A DNA stretch of 64,000 bases, taken from contig NZ_JABBYG020000008.1 in NCBI RefSeq assembly GCF_012935325.2, positions 124,001 through 188,000 of the forward strand, read 5' to 3'. Below are positions 52,382 through 60,791 of the stretch, piece by piece. A model generated the notes under the pieces. That model saw only the letters and a program-made list of their open reading frames with translations. It made no database searches and had not been told where the DNA came from. The DNA is from Paenibacillus sp. PL91 (lineage in GTDB: Bacteria; Bacillota; Bacilli; Paenibacillales; Paenibacillaceae). A program made the translations under genes and the position numbers. Positions within the stretch are counted from its first letter, which is position 1. Every line of letters starts with the position of its first letter.

Positions 52382-52482
52382 AATATTAAAAGCCTGCTTT
52401 CGATCCAAGAGAAAACGTACGTCTCCCTTGAAAACGAAAGCAGGCTTCTTTGCCGCTCCAAACGAATACATCGTTGTATTCG
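52382..52482 (-). ncRNA. nirB leader: ANTAR-target double hairpin and terminator
   Basis: On the minus-strand transcript, P1 (52482-52463) is CGAATAC/GTATTCG with hexaloop AACGAT. Five bases later P2 (52457-52439) is AGCGGC/GCC-U-GCU with hexaloop AAAGAA. Both loops have A at position 1 and G at position 4, the pattern required for ANTAR proteins. The 3' arm of P2 is also the 5' arm of a terminator, AGCCTGCTTTCG/CGAAAGCAGGCT, followed by TTTTAATATTTT. Binding of the ANTAR protein should therefore block termination and switch on nirB-nirD-sumT. Confidence 0.8.
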
Positions 52483-52507
52483 CGAATGATATGTGTTTGT
52501 TATCGTA

Positions 52508-52537
52508 AATATACAATGAGTTTAGAGTCTATGTCAA
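52508..52537 (-). promoter_or_regulatory. nirB promoter
   Basis: On the minus strand TTGACA (52537-52532), an 18-base spacer and TATATT (52513-52508). The start site near 52501 gives a leader of about 155 bases that contains the ANTAR-type hairpins. Confidence 0.75.
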
Positions 52538-52674
52538 GATACTTAACATCAAATGGGTGAAAAAACTTGGGTGGTGACAATTTCATGATTTGTATGTTAT
52601 ATATAATCACAAAGACATCGACTTGTGCATAGTTAACAAATGAAATGAAGTCGAATAGGAGGGGGCACTTCTAC

Positions 52675-53292
52675 ATGCGTTCATTGTTGGTGATCGATCA
52701 ACGTGCGGCAAACGAGGTACCGGTGGCGGACCCTCAATCGGATCAGCTTTCCAAAAAGCATACACCAAGGTTTTTGCTCGAGACCTATGGGTATCATGTC
52801 CTTCGAGCAGGAGACGAGAATAAGGCTGTGCTGCAAATGGGCAGCGCAGACGCCGTTATTTTTCACTTGCCTCTTAATGAAGTGAAGCAATGGGGAACGA
52901 AGCTCTTGAAGCATAAAACCGTGCCGATGCTATGGTGGTGCAGTGCTGCGACTGCATCCTTGTCAGCCGCATTTTGCGAGGACGACGTGCCTGTGGATGG
53001 CGTACTAACCCCTTCGATGAGCGAGCAAGAACTTCACTGGGCGCTGCATTTTGGATCTAAGCAATGCTTCGAGAGGCTGCAATGGATGAACGAGCGCAAG
53101 CAGCTGGAAGGACGGCTTGAGGAGCGGAAGTGGATTGATATGGCAAAGGGGATTTTGTGCAAAATCAAAAACATTTCCGAAGCGGAAGCCTATGACGTGC
53201 TGCGGAAGCAGGCGATGAACGAACGCAAGCGTATGGTTGACGTTGCGACATCGATTGTAAAGGTATACCAAATCCTTCAGGATCAAAAATAA
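52675..53292 (+). CDS. ANTAR-domain RNA-binding antiterminator
   Basis: A 205-residue protein. The N-terminal half is a receiver-like domain (SLLVIDQRAANE, GYHVLRAGDENKAVLQMG) that seems to lack a standard phospho-acceptor Asp. The C-terminal 70 residues are an ANTAR helical bundle: LEGRLEERKWIDMAKGILCKIKNISEAEAYDVLRKQAM, then MVDVATSIVKVYQI. ANTAR proteins bind paired hexaloop hairpins and prevent transcription termination. The expected target lies in the divergent nirB leader. The ATG is the one after AGGAGGGGG; a longer start is not needed. It is followed 12 bases later by a TrpD2-like gene. Its signal (nitrate, nitrite or nitrogen state) is not evident. Confidence 0.88.
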   Translation: MRSLLVIDQRAANEVPVADPQSDQLSKKHTPRFLLETYGYHVLRAGDENKAVLQMGSADAVIFHLPLNEVKQWGTKLLKHKTVPMLWWCSAATASLSAAFCEDDVPVDGVLTPSMSEQELHWALHFGSKQCFERLQWMNERKQLEGRLEERKWIDMAKGILCKIKNISEAEAYDVLRKQAMNERKRMVDVATSIVKVYQILQDQK

Positions 53293-53304
53293 AGGGGCGT
53301 TGCG

Positions 53305-54354
53305 ATGATGATCAACCTGTTAAAGGAAGTCGGCCGTGGAAAAAGAGGAGCGCGTGACCTTGGGTATGATGAGGCGTTGCAAGCGGCCGATGCGATTTTG
53401 GAATTAAAGGCGACTCCAGCTCAAATCGGCGCTTTTTTTATCGCTGAACGAATAAAGATGGAAAGCGTTGAAGAAATTGAGGCTTTTGTAACGGTTTGTC
53501 GCAAGCATGCCCTTCGCGTTCCTATGCAACAAGGACTCGATTGCGCAGGACCCTATGACGGTCGGAAAAAATCATTTTACGCCACATTCCCTACTGCGTT
53601 TCTGCTTGCGGCTGCCGGCCTTCCCGTTACGCTGCACTCAGCGGAATCCTTGCCTCCAAAATGGGGGATAACGCTGCATGATTTGTTGAAGGAAGCCGGC
53701 ATTGATGCTGAGCGCTTATCGAGCGAACAGATCGTTCAAGCGGCTGCGGATACCGGTGTGCTGTACGTTCCTGCGGAGGAATGGTGTCCGCCTCTTAAGG
53801 CGCTGCGATCCATTCGTATTGAGCTGGGTATGCGGACCGTGCTGAATACGGCCGAGAAGCTCATTGATTACGCCCATTCCCCTTATTTGATTTTCGGGGT
53901 TTTTCACAATACGGTGTTTGAGCGAATGGCGAAGCTCGCCAGCAACTTGGAATACAAAAAAGCACTCATCGTACAGGGGACGGAGGGCTCCGAGGATTTG
54001 TTCATTGAGAGGCCAACCCGCATCTATTACGTAAAAAACGGTGATTCGCATTTGAATATCATCGACCCGGACACCTATGGCTTGGAAACGGCGGTGCCGG
54101 AAATCGATTGGACGCCGGCTGAGCAGTTGCGCGTATCGGAATCGGTTCTGCAAGGACGCGGCCATATCGCATTCGTCAATCAAGTGCTGCTTAATGCGGC
54201 CGTGAGATTGCAATTGGCAGAGAAGGTTGACTCCATTGAGGAAGGGCTATATATTTGCAAGGATCTGCTCGATAATGGCACCCCATGGGAGCTTTATCGC
54301 AAATGGCATAATGCCATGCGGAGCGAAACGGCGCTGCCTTGTCGCACGACGTAA
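53305..54354 (+). CDS. TrpD2/YbiB-like protein of anthranilate phosphoribosyltransferase fold
   Basis: A 349-residue protein with the TrpD fold: a helical N-terminal domain (GYDEALQAADAILELKATPAQIGAFFIAERIKMES) and an alpha/beta domain. The PRPP-binding GTGGD motif of true TrpD is replaced by GPYDGRKKSFYA, as in the YbiB/TrpD2 group, so Trp biosynthesis is not its job. E. coli YbiB of this fold binds nucleic acid. Here it is in an operon with the ANTAR antiterminator and divergent from nirB-nirD-sumT, which suggests a role in nitrogen gene expression. A terminator follows. Confidence 0.83.
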   Translation: MMINLLKEVGRGKRGARDLGYDEALQAADAILELKATPAQIGAFFIAERIKMESVEEIEAFVTVCRKHALRVPMQQGLDCAGPYDGRKKSFYATFPTAFLLAAAGLPVTLHSAESLPPKWGITLHDLLKEAGIDAERLSSEQIVQAAADTGVLYVPAEEWCPPLKALRSIRIELGMRTVLNTAEKLIDYAHSPYLIFGVFHNTVFERMAKLASNLEYKKALIVQGTEGSEDLFIERPTRIYYVKNGDSHLNIIDPDTYGLETAVPEIDWTPAEQLRVSESVLQGRGHIAFVNQVLLNAAVRLQLAEKVDSIEEGLYICKDLLDNGTPWELYRKWHNAMRSETALPCRTT

Positions 54355-54420
54355 CGGCGAGAGGCAGGGAGAGATCACCCAGTAATGCCAGCTTTTTCTG
54401 AACTAAATATAAACAAAGAA

Positions 54421-54457
54421 AACGAGCCTTAGAATCGCTTCTAAGGCTCGTTTGGCA
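54421..54457 (+). terminator. Terminator after the TrpD2-like gene
   Basis: ACGAGCCTTAGAA and TTCTAAGGCTCGTTT arms, short loop; the T tract is brief. Confidence 0.7.
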
Positions 54458-54510
54458 TACCTAGTGAGAATCATGAACACGGCAGAATCCTTGAATTATT
54501 GCTGTTTGGT

Positions 54511-54710
54511 AGAAATAACAGGAAATTCTCCATCTATTTTTCCGCTGAGGAGGGAGATAGACCAATTAGCAGGAAAATCTCCCGTTAATCGGAGCGATTT
54601 TACCCAAAGCAGGTCAAAAACATAAAATTAACGGGAGAAAATCATTTTAACGTTCGTTTTCGCCCATAATTGCTTGACATAACGGGAGTTTTTCCAGTTA
54701 ATATGATTTT
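54511..54710. repeat. Cluster of dispersed TTAACGGGAG-type palindromic motifs
   Basis: No gene is seen in this intergenic stretch. Motif copies include GAAATAACAGGAAATTCTCC (about 54511), CTCCCGTTAAT (54579-54589), its exact inverse ATTAACGGGAG (54627-54637) and ATAACGGGAG (about 54679). A related copy is found at 1424-1478. The set looks like a genome-dispersed palindromic intergenic element. It lies between the TrpD2 terminator and the glycosyltransferase stop. Confidence 0.6.
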
Positions 54711-54892
54711 CAGACGCTTAATCGCAGCTACATCCATCAGTACTGCTGAGAAAATATAGGAGCAACGCTTTACGCCTGAATCCCCGCGCAAGAAAGTTAG
54801 CTTCGAAAAACGTCCAATCTTGCTGATTGCGGTCTGTTCCTTCCTGCGTGGTTAATTCGCGGATTGTTTTTTAAAACTCCGTTACTATTCCT

Positions 54893-55966
54893 TTATCGAA
54901 TGGTCCGATCGTTGACGGGCTTGCTTTTTTCAGTTATCCGGAAGGGCAGGAGAGAGGTGATGAGCGGCGTATTAAATTCCCAGTTGTAGAGTACGGCTGC
55001 GAGCTTGAATTTGATCGACAAATAGTAGAGATACTCCTTCAAGCTGCTGCATTTATACCGGTAACCCAATACACTTGTGCTGTTCGTAATCATCTCGAGA
55101 TTTAGAATTCGAATGAGATCTGCTTTCGTTACAGGCATAGGACTGTTCTTGAAATTTCTAATCAGCATGCTAAGGATGGACCCGATATGATAGGCTGCCA
55201 TATCCCTCTTAAAATGACTATGGGCATACAAACCGAACTCCTCGGAAATCCGCTTCCTTAACTCATATTGCAAAATCAAGCTCTTCTCCAGATAAGGCTT
55301 ATAGGGAGAGCTCATTAAGCTGTCCAGATTGTTGACGGTGTAAAAATATAACGTATCCGGCAGCGCGTAGGCGCGCTCAGCAGCAAGCAGCGCTTCCAGA
55401 TGAAAGATGGTATCCTCCCCAATCGTCAATCCCTCGTGGAATTTAACGACATTTCTTTCGAGCGATTCCCGAAGAAATAAGCTTCGCCAGGCAAAGCATA
55501 AGTCGTTGTCGGAATGGACTGCTGCTGCACTTAAAATAAGGTCCTTCCCGTTTAAAAGCGAATGGAGCCTGTACTGCGGAGAAATGCGGAGACCAGTCGG
55601 AACTGTCTCATATCCGCTGATTACGACTTCACAATCATGCTCCTCCGCTGTAGCGTAAAGCTTAACGAAAAATAATTCATCAATTTCATCGTCAGCATCG
55701 AGAAAAGCGATGTATTTGCCGCTTGATGCCATGATGCCGACGTTTTTAGTGTTGCTCGTTCCGCTGTTCGATTTATGAATAACTTTTATTCTAGCGTCTA
55801 CTAAAGCGAGCTCATCGCAGATGGCGCCGCTGCGGTCCGTGGAGCCGTCATTAACAAGCAGCACTTCTATATCCCGGAAGGGCTGATTAAGGATGCGGTT
55901 TACGCATCGGAGCAACCATTTTTCAGCATTAAAAATAGGTACGATTACACTAATGGCATTGCCCAT
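54893..55966 (-). CDS. Family 2 glycosyltransferase
   Basis: A GT-A fold glycosyltransferase of 357 residues. The nucleotide-sugar site is seen as ISVIVPIFNAEKWLLRCVNRIL, VLLVNDGSTDRSG and the metal-binding FLDADDEID near residue 90. The usual GLSVARN segment is replaced by GTSNTKNVG. The C-terminal 250 residues are helical without clear TM segments. The start is the Met in MGNAISVIVP, with GGGGTG upstream; a longer start would add 22 unrelated residues. It stands alone, so the acceptor (a cell-wall or exopolysaccharide) is unknown. Confidence 0.85.
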   Translation of the reverse strand: MGNAISVIVPIFNAEKWLLRCVNRILNQPFRDIEVLLVNDGSTDRSGAICDELALVDARIKVIHKSNSGTSNTKNVGIMASSGKYIAFLDADDEIDELFFVKLYATAEEHDCEVVISGYETVPTGLRISPQYRLHSLLNGKDLILSAAAVHSDNDLCFAWRSLFLRESLERNVVKFHEGLTIGEDTIFHLEALLAAERAYALPDTLYFYTVNNLDSLMSSPYKPYLEKSLILQYELRKRISEEFGLYAHSHFKRDMAAYHIGSILSMLIRNFKNSPMPVTKADLIRILNLEMITNSTSVLGYRYKCSSLKEYLYYLSIKFKLAAVLYNWEFNTPLITSLLPFRITEKSKPVNDRTIR

Positions 55967-56171
55967 ACACGTGTCACCCCAGGTATGATCGTTAATGAAA
56001 AGCGCTTCAAAGCTGAGCGTTAAACTGATCATATCACATTCGTTATAAAGAACAAATTGTTATTTTGCACAAGGTAAGAAGACTCGAAATTTAAGTTTGG
56101 TAGGTAAAACTTTGTCGTGGTAATATAAGGATATTGTGACATTTCAAATTAAAGCTCGAGGGTGAGAGGCC

Positions 56172-56252
56172 ATGAGAATCATCCTTATTGATTTCCGTTT
56201 TAATGAAAAAAAATTTGAATTAACCAATTACTTCAAAAGAGCAGCTCACTAG
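56172..56252 (+). CDS. Possible 26-aa peptide ORF
   Basis: A short ORF starting MRIILIDFRFNEKK after GGGTGAGAGG. It encodes a basic, partly hydrophobic peptide. It could be a real small peptide or the front end of a broken gene. The rest of the gap from 55967 to 56331 shows nothing further that I can support. Confidence 0.3.
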   Translation: MRIILIDFRFNEKKFELTNYFKRAAH

Positions 56253-56331
56253 TGTAGGCTAGAGAAGCGTGACTTAAAGAAAGTGCATTAGGTGAGAGAA
56301 AGTTCATGCGACACGAAGGGGATAACGAGAT

Positions 56332-56775
56332 ATGGAACATATAACAGTCGAATGTCCCATTTTGGTAAATGCTTCTCGGGAGCAAGTGTGGCTTGCGGTA
56401 ACGGAAGCGGAGCAGCTATCTGTATGGTACGCTCCCGGCTCGCCCTGGGATATTCCGAAGCTAGAGGCGGGAGCGGCAATTTACTTCCATCACTCTCCCA
56501 ATTCCTATCATGCCGGGACGGAGGTTATCACGCTGCAGGCAACGATAGAGGCGATTGATCCGAAGCGTCGTTTTGCTCTTCGTTGGGAGCTGGATTTTGT
56601 GGGAGAACCGATGGTTACTACGTTTCTTCTCGAAGAGGAAGACGGCGGTACCAGACTCGTTTTAACAGAATCGGGCTATGAATCGCGAGAACAGGCTAGG
56701 CCGACGGAGGAAGGCTACACCATGTCGCTTAAAAACTTAAAGGCGCATTTAGAAGGTCGGGAGCTTCCTTATTGA
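56332..56775 (+). CDS. SRPBCC/AHSA1-domain protein
   Basis: A 147-residue START-like domain protein of the AHSA1 group: VECPILVNASREQVWLAVTEAEQLSVWYAPG at the N-terminus, FALRWELDFVGEPMVTTFLLEEEDGGTRLVLTESGY in the middle and a final helix. The fold binds a hydrophobic ligand; function within the group is mostly unknown. It has AAGGGG before the ATG and lies about 57 bases upstream of the ABC exporter pair, so cotranscription is possible. No active-site residues can be assigned. Confidence 0.82.
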   Translation: MEHITVECPILVNASREQVWLAVTEAEQLSVWYAPGSPWDIPKLEAGAAIYFHHSPNSYHAGTEVITLQATIEAIDPKRRFALRWELDFVGEPMVTTFLLEEEDGGTRLVLTESGYESREQARPTEEGYTMSLKNLKAHLEGRELPY

Positions 56776-56832
56776 ACATCATGATAGGTTTTATCTTAAG
56801 TAAACAATGAACGGCAACAGGAAAAGGGGGAT

Positions 56833-58578
56833 ATGATGTCTTTTGTAAATCGGTTGCGATGGTTTTTTAAGGATCGATGGGGGAGTTATCTATTAGCCGT
56901 TAGCATCATGGCAATTGTCAGCCTGCTGTCTACGGTACCGCCCAATCTCATTGGGAAAACGGTCGATCATATACGTGAAGGGCAGCTTACATCTGCGGGC
57001 TTGTCGCAGACCGTGCTGCTGCTTATTGGACTTTCGCTGCTGCTCTACGTCATGGTTTATATTTGGATTACGACGTTGTTCGGCAATTCGGCGCTTGTCG
57101 AGAAGGTGCTGAGAGGCCGGCTGCTTGCGAATTTGACGCGGATGACGCCTGCTTTCTTTCAGCGCAACAGCACGGGGCAGCTAATGGCGCTCGCAACAAA
57201 TGATATATTGGCAATCGGACAAACGGCAGGCTACGGCGTCATGACTCTCGTCAATACGCTTGTTGGCGCTTCGGTTGTCGTTATTATGATGGTTTCGCTC
57301 GTAAGCTATAAATTAATGATTGCTGCTCTCATCCCGCTCCCCTTGCTGGCGGTCGTGATTAGCAAGCTTGGCAAAAAAGTAAGGACAAGGTTTCTCGATG
57401 CACAGGCTTCCTTTGGCAAAATGAACGATCATGCGCTGGAATCGATCTCCGGCATTCGCGTTATTCGCTCGTACGTGCAGGAAAACGATGATCTCACGGC
57501 ATTCGATAAGGTGACCTCGGATGTTATGCTCAAAAACAAACGGGTATCGATTCTAAATGCATTGTTCCAGCCGATCATTTCGTTGATTGTTGGTGTGAGC
57601 TATTCGATTGGTATTGGCTACGGCTCTTATCTCGTTTTTCAAGAAGAAATTTCACTCGGACAGCTCATTTCGTTCAATATTTATTTAGGCATGCTTATAT
57701 GGCCGATGATCTCCTTCGGTGAGTTCATTAATGTCCTGCAGCGCGGAAGCGCATCGGCTGATCGCTTGGATACGGCGCTCACGCAAAAGCCGGACCTAAA
57801 GGACACGGACAAGCCGGTCGCAATCGCAGTGCCTTCAAGCATTGAGATGAAGCAGCTAACTTTTACTTACCCAACAGCCAGCCATCCTAGCTTGGAAAAG
57901 GTATCCTTCAAGCTTGAGCGAGGCCAGACGCTTGGCATTGTAGGCAAGACTGGGAGCGGGAAGAGCACACTGCTGAAGCAGCTTCTTCGCCAATATCCGC
58001 TGGATCAGGAACAGCTATACATAGCGGGCGTGCCGGTTGAGCGAATCGCCATTGACCAAATGCGACGCTGGATTGCATATGTGCCGCAGGAGCATCTGCT
58101 GCTATCCAAAACGATTAGAGAAAATATCGCGCTTGGCAAACCAAATGCGACGCATGAAGAAATTGCGCGCGCGGTCGAAATGGCCTCTTTTACGGAGGAT
58201 ATTGCAATGATGCCTGAGGGACTCGAGACCATCGTTGGCGAAAATGGCGTCATGCTCTCGGGCGGCCAGAAGCAGCGTTTGGCGATAGCGCGGGCGCTGC
58301 TCGTCGATTCCGAAATATTGCTGCTGGATGATTCGCTGTCGGCGGTTGATGCGCGGACCGAGAGCCGGATCCTTCATCACATCCGCTTAGAGCGCGAGGG
58401 GAAAACGACTTTCATCAACACCCATCGTCTATCAGCCGTTAGTCATGCGGACTGGATCATCGTGCTGAATGAAGGCAGAATTGTCGAGGAAGGCACGCAT
58501 GAGGAGCTGATGCTGTTCGGAGGCTGGTATAAGGAACAGTGGGAACGGCAGCAAATGGAAGCAAGCTTGGAAGAATAA
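56833..58578 (+). CDS. bmrC: Heterodimeric ABC multidrug exporter, BmrC (YheI)-like subunit
   Basis: A 581-residue half transporter similar to B. subtilis BmrC/YheI: six TM helices (about 18-300) and an ATPase domain with Walker A VGKTGSGKST (about 369), signature MLSGGQKQRLAIAR and H-loop INTHRLSAV. Walker B reads ILLLDDSLSAVD: the catalytic Glu is Asp, as expected for the degenerate-site partner of a heterodimer. Two ATGs in tandem follow an AAAGGGGG site. The next gene, 12 bases on, encodes the partner with intact Glu. I see no BmrB-like leader-peptide gene in front. Drug or lipid export is likely. Confidence 0.88.
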   Translation: MMSFVNRLRWFFKDRWGSYLLAVSIMAIVSLLSTVPPNLIGKTVDHIREGQLTSAGLSQTVLLLIGLSLLLYVMVYIWITTLFGNSALVEKVLRGRLLANLTRMTPAFFQRNSTGQLMALATNDILAIGQTAGYGVMTLVNTLVGASVVVIMMVSLVSYKLMIAALIPLPLLAVVISKLGKKVRTRFLDAQASFGKMNDHALESISGIRVIRSYVQENDDLTAFDKVTSDVMLKNKRVSILNALFQPIISLIVGVSYSIGIGYGSYLVFQEEISLGQLISFNIYLGMLIWPMISFGEFINVLQRGSASADRLDTALTQKPDLKDTDKPVAIAVPSSIEMKQLTFTYPTASHPSLEKVSFKLERGQTLGIVGKTGSGKSTLLKQLLRQYPLDQEQLYIAGVPVERIAIDQMRRWIAYVPQEHLLLSKTIRENIALGKPNATHEEIARAVEMASFTEDIAMMPEGLETIVGENGVMLSGGQKQRLAIARALLVDSEILLLDDSLSAVDARTESRILHHIRLEREGKTTFINTHRLSAVSHADWIIVLNEGRIVEEGTHEELMLFGGWYKEQWERQQMEASLEE

Positions 58579-58590
58579 GGAGGCTGTTGC

Positions 58591-60363
58591 ATGCCAAAGC
58601 AATCCACGGCGAGAAGACTATTCCAATATGCTCTCGTCTATAAATTCAGAATTATCGGCGCGCTGCTTATTCTTTGCTGCGCGGTAGGCGCTGAGCTTGG
58701 CGGACCTTTTATTATAAAAACAATCATTGATAAGCATTTGTCCGTCGAAGGCAGTGATTTGGCGCCTGTTCTCTGGCTGCTTGCGCTTTATATGGGATTG
58801 CTGCTCGTTGCGAGCATCGGCAATTTCTCGCAATCGTATATTTTGCAATCGACGGCGCTGCAAATTATCAAAAACATGCGCATGGATTTAATGCGCCATA
58901 TCCAGCGGATTCCGCTGCGCTATTTTGACAATACGCCCATCGGTCAAATTGTATCGCGAATAGCGAATGACACGGAGGCTGTGCGGGATTTGTTCATGAG
59001 CTTCATGGCGACTTTTGTTGTGAGCTTCGTGCAGTTGATCGGGATATTTACGGCGCTGTTTATTTTGGATGTGCGGCTGGCGCTGTTCTGCTTGCTCCTG
59101 CCACCGCTTTTTGCGCTCATTATGGTCATCCATTTGAAGTATTCAAAGCGCTACATTACGATCATGCGGGCAAGGCTTAGCGATATGAATGCGATGATCA
59201 ATGAATCGATTGTCGTTATGCCAATTATTCAAGCGTTTCGCCGCGAGAAGGTGACGCTGGATGAGTTCGAGGTGCTGAACGAGGATCGTTACGTCAATCA
59301 AATTAAGCAGTTTAGAGTGTTCTCTTTGTCCTCGCGGAACATTGTTGGTACGATTGGCAGCCTAGTAACGGCGCTGGTTATTTGGTATTTTGGCCGTGCA
59401 TCGCTGGAAACGTCCATTATGTTCGGGGTGTTCTACGCCTTTATCGACTACTTGGGACGCATCTTTCAGCCGATTATCGGTATTTTCGATCAGCTGACGA
59501 ATGCGCAGCGAGCATTCGTATCGGCCGAGAAGGTGTTTGCGATACTCGATATGGAAGGCATGGAGGTCGAGGAGGTTGCGGCGGTGAAGCGGCCTGAGGG
59601 CGTCGTGAAATTCGATCAAGTAACCTTCGCGTACAAAGAGGGCGAAAACGTGCTGAAGCAAATTTCGTTTGAAGTGCGCAAGGGTGAGACAGTCGCCCTG
59701 GTAGGCCATACCGGTTCGGGGAAGAGCTCGATTATGAACCTATTGCTGGGCTTTTATGAGCCGGATCAAGGGGTTATATCGATTGATGGGCGCGATATTT
59801 CGGGATACTCGAAGCAAGCGCTGCGCAAGCATATGGGGATCGTGCTGCAGGATCCGTATTTATTTGCCGGCGATATTAAATTCAACGTCAGCCTTTACAA
59901 TAAGGATATTTCCATCGATCGTGTCAAAAGCGTACTGAAGGATGTTGGCGCCGCGCCATTCATCGAGCAGCTGCCGAATGGCTATGATGAGCTGGTAGTC
60001 GAACGCGGGAGCACGTTGTCCTCTGGACAACGTCAGCTAATTTCCTTCGCTAGAGCGCTAGCTTTCGATCCATCGATTCTTATTTTGGATGAGGCGACAG
60101 CGAGCATAGACAGCGAGACCGAGGGGCTAATTCAGCAAGCGCTGCGGGTAGTCAGTCAAGGGCGGACTACGCTAGTTATCGCGCATAGGTTGTCCACTAT
60201 TCGTGAAGCAGACCAAATTCTCGTCTTGCACCGCGGAGAAATTGTCGAACGGGGCAATCATGATGCGTTGATGGCGCTTGGCGGCAGATATTACAAAATG
60301 TATCAGCTCCAAAAGGGCGAGAAAGCTTCTGCGGAACCGGTGAGCATGTCCAAAAAATCATGA
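58591..60363 (+). CDS. bmrD: Heterodimeric ABC multidrug exporter, BmrD (YheH)-like subunit
   Basis: A 590-residue partner half transporter with six TM helices (about 18-305) and an ATPase domain: Walker A VGHTGSGKSS (about 370), Q-loop IVLQDPYLFAG, Walker B ILILDEATASID with catalytic Glu and H-loop VIAHRLSTI. The signature is LSSGQRQLISFARAL, with Ser for the first Gly of LSGGQ, the usual change in the subunit that completes the non-canonical site. Together with the BmrC-like protein it forms one active and one degenerate ATP site. AAGGAGG before the ATG. A terminator follows. Confidence 0.88.
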   Translation: MPKQSTARRLFQYALVYKFRIIGALLILCCAVGAELGGPFIIKTIIDKHLSVEGSDLAPVLWLLALYMGLLLVASIGNFSQSYILQSTALQIIKNMRMDLMRHIQRIPLRYFDNTPIGQIVSRIANDTEAVRDLFMSFMATFVVSFVQLIGIFTALFILDVRLALFCLLLPPLFALIMVIHLKYSKRYITIMRARLSDMNAMINESIVVMPIIQAFRREKVTLDEFEVLNEDRYVNQIKQFRVFSLSSRNIVGTIGSLVTALVIWYFGRASLETSIMFGVFYAFIDYLGRIFQPIIGIFDQLTNAQRAFVSAEKVFAILDMEGMEVEEVAAVKRPEGVVKFDQVTFAYKEGENVLKQISFEVRKGETVALVGHTGSGKSSIMNLLLGFYEPDQGVISIDGRDISGYSKQALRKHMGIVLQDPYLFAGDIKFNVSLYNKDISIDRVKSVLKDVGAAPFIEQLPNGYDELVVERGSTLSSGQRQLISFARALAFDPSILILDEATASIDSETEGLIQQALRVVSQGRTTLVIAHRLSTIREADQILVLHRGEIVERGNHDALMALGGRYYKMYQLQKGEKASAEPVSMSKKS

Positions 60364-60380
60364 TCTTGTTATAAAACTTA

Positions 60381-60427
60381 AGTGCCGTGTGCGTGACGAA
60401 TAATGTCATGTATATGGCACTTTTTGT
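60381..60427 (+). terminator. Terminator after the ABC exporter
   Basis: AGTGCC...GTGAC and GTCA...GGCACT arms followed by TTTTTGTT. Confidence 0.75.
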
Positions 60428-60474
60428 TATATTGCATAGGGTTTTATGCCTATTTATCCATTACATTCTACCAA

Positions 60475-60503
60475 TTGACAGGAAAATCGTTCCACTGTAT
60501 ACT
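60475..60503 (+). promoter_or_regulatory. SigA promoter upstream of the nuclease
   Basis: Perfect TTGACA (60475-60480), 17-base spacer, TATACT (60498-60503). It gives a long leader of about 280 bases before the nuclease ATG. Confidence 0.8.
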
Positions 60504-60513
60504 CTTCAATATA

Positions 60514-60541
60514 TTTAATGTAAGTTTACATCACATTAACA
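60514..60541 (+). promoter_or_regulatory. Candidate PhoP box
   Basis: Three TTHAMA-like hexamers in exact 11-base steps: TTTAAT (60514), TTTACA (60525) and TTAACA (60536). PhoP of Bacillus binds such direct repeats. A TATAAT at 60575-60580 downstream could serve a PhoP-activated promoter; alternatively binding here would repress the upstream TTGACA promoter. Phosphate control of a secreted nuclease is biologically sensible but inferred. Confidence 0.4.
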
Positions 60542-60576
60542 AATGGCGACTCCAAAAGCTTTTGGGCCCAAAGCTA

Positions 60577-60660
60577 TAATCCCCCTTTCCTTCATTAATG
60601 CAAATAATCTGTTTATGGATGTCATGCATGTATTGGAGAAAGGGGATTTTTATTGTCGCC
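60577..60660 (+). promoter_or_regulatory. Attenuator-like hairpin in the nuclease leader
   Basis: AATCCCC.TTTC (from about 60578) pairs with GAAAGGGGATT (about 60638-60648), followed by TTTATTG. The loop of about 45 bases has inner complementary TAATGCA/TGCATGTA segments. It lies within the leader, so it may end transcripts unless something stops it. I do not recognise a known riboswitch class. Downstream to the ATG no other feature is clear. Confidence 0.4.
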
Positions 60661-60791
60661 TGCGAACAAATGTGCATGTTTACTAGAACTTAATTTCACA
60701 ATGATGTTCTGATTACAATTTTTTACTACTCTATTAGAGATATGTATTGTTGTTTAATACCATTTTTGGTCTTTGGGAGGAGAAGGTTGGA

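Noticed and set aside
53305..54354. Anthranilate phosphoribosyltransferase of Trp synthesis (trpD)
   Set aside because: The PRPP-binding GTGGD motif is replaced and no other trp genes are near; the nearby trpS is about 15 kb away in a separate unit.
60541..60660. Known riboswitch class (c-di-GMP, c-di-AMP, preQ1, guanidine) in the nuclease leader
   Set aside because: I compared it with the conserved cores I remember and none fit; only a hairpin with a T-rich tail is supported.
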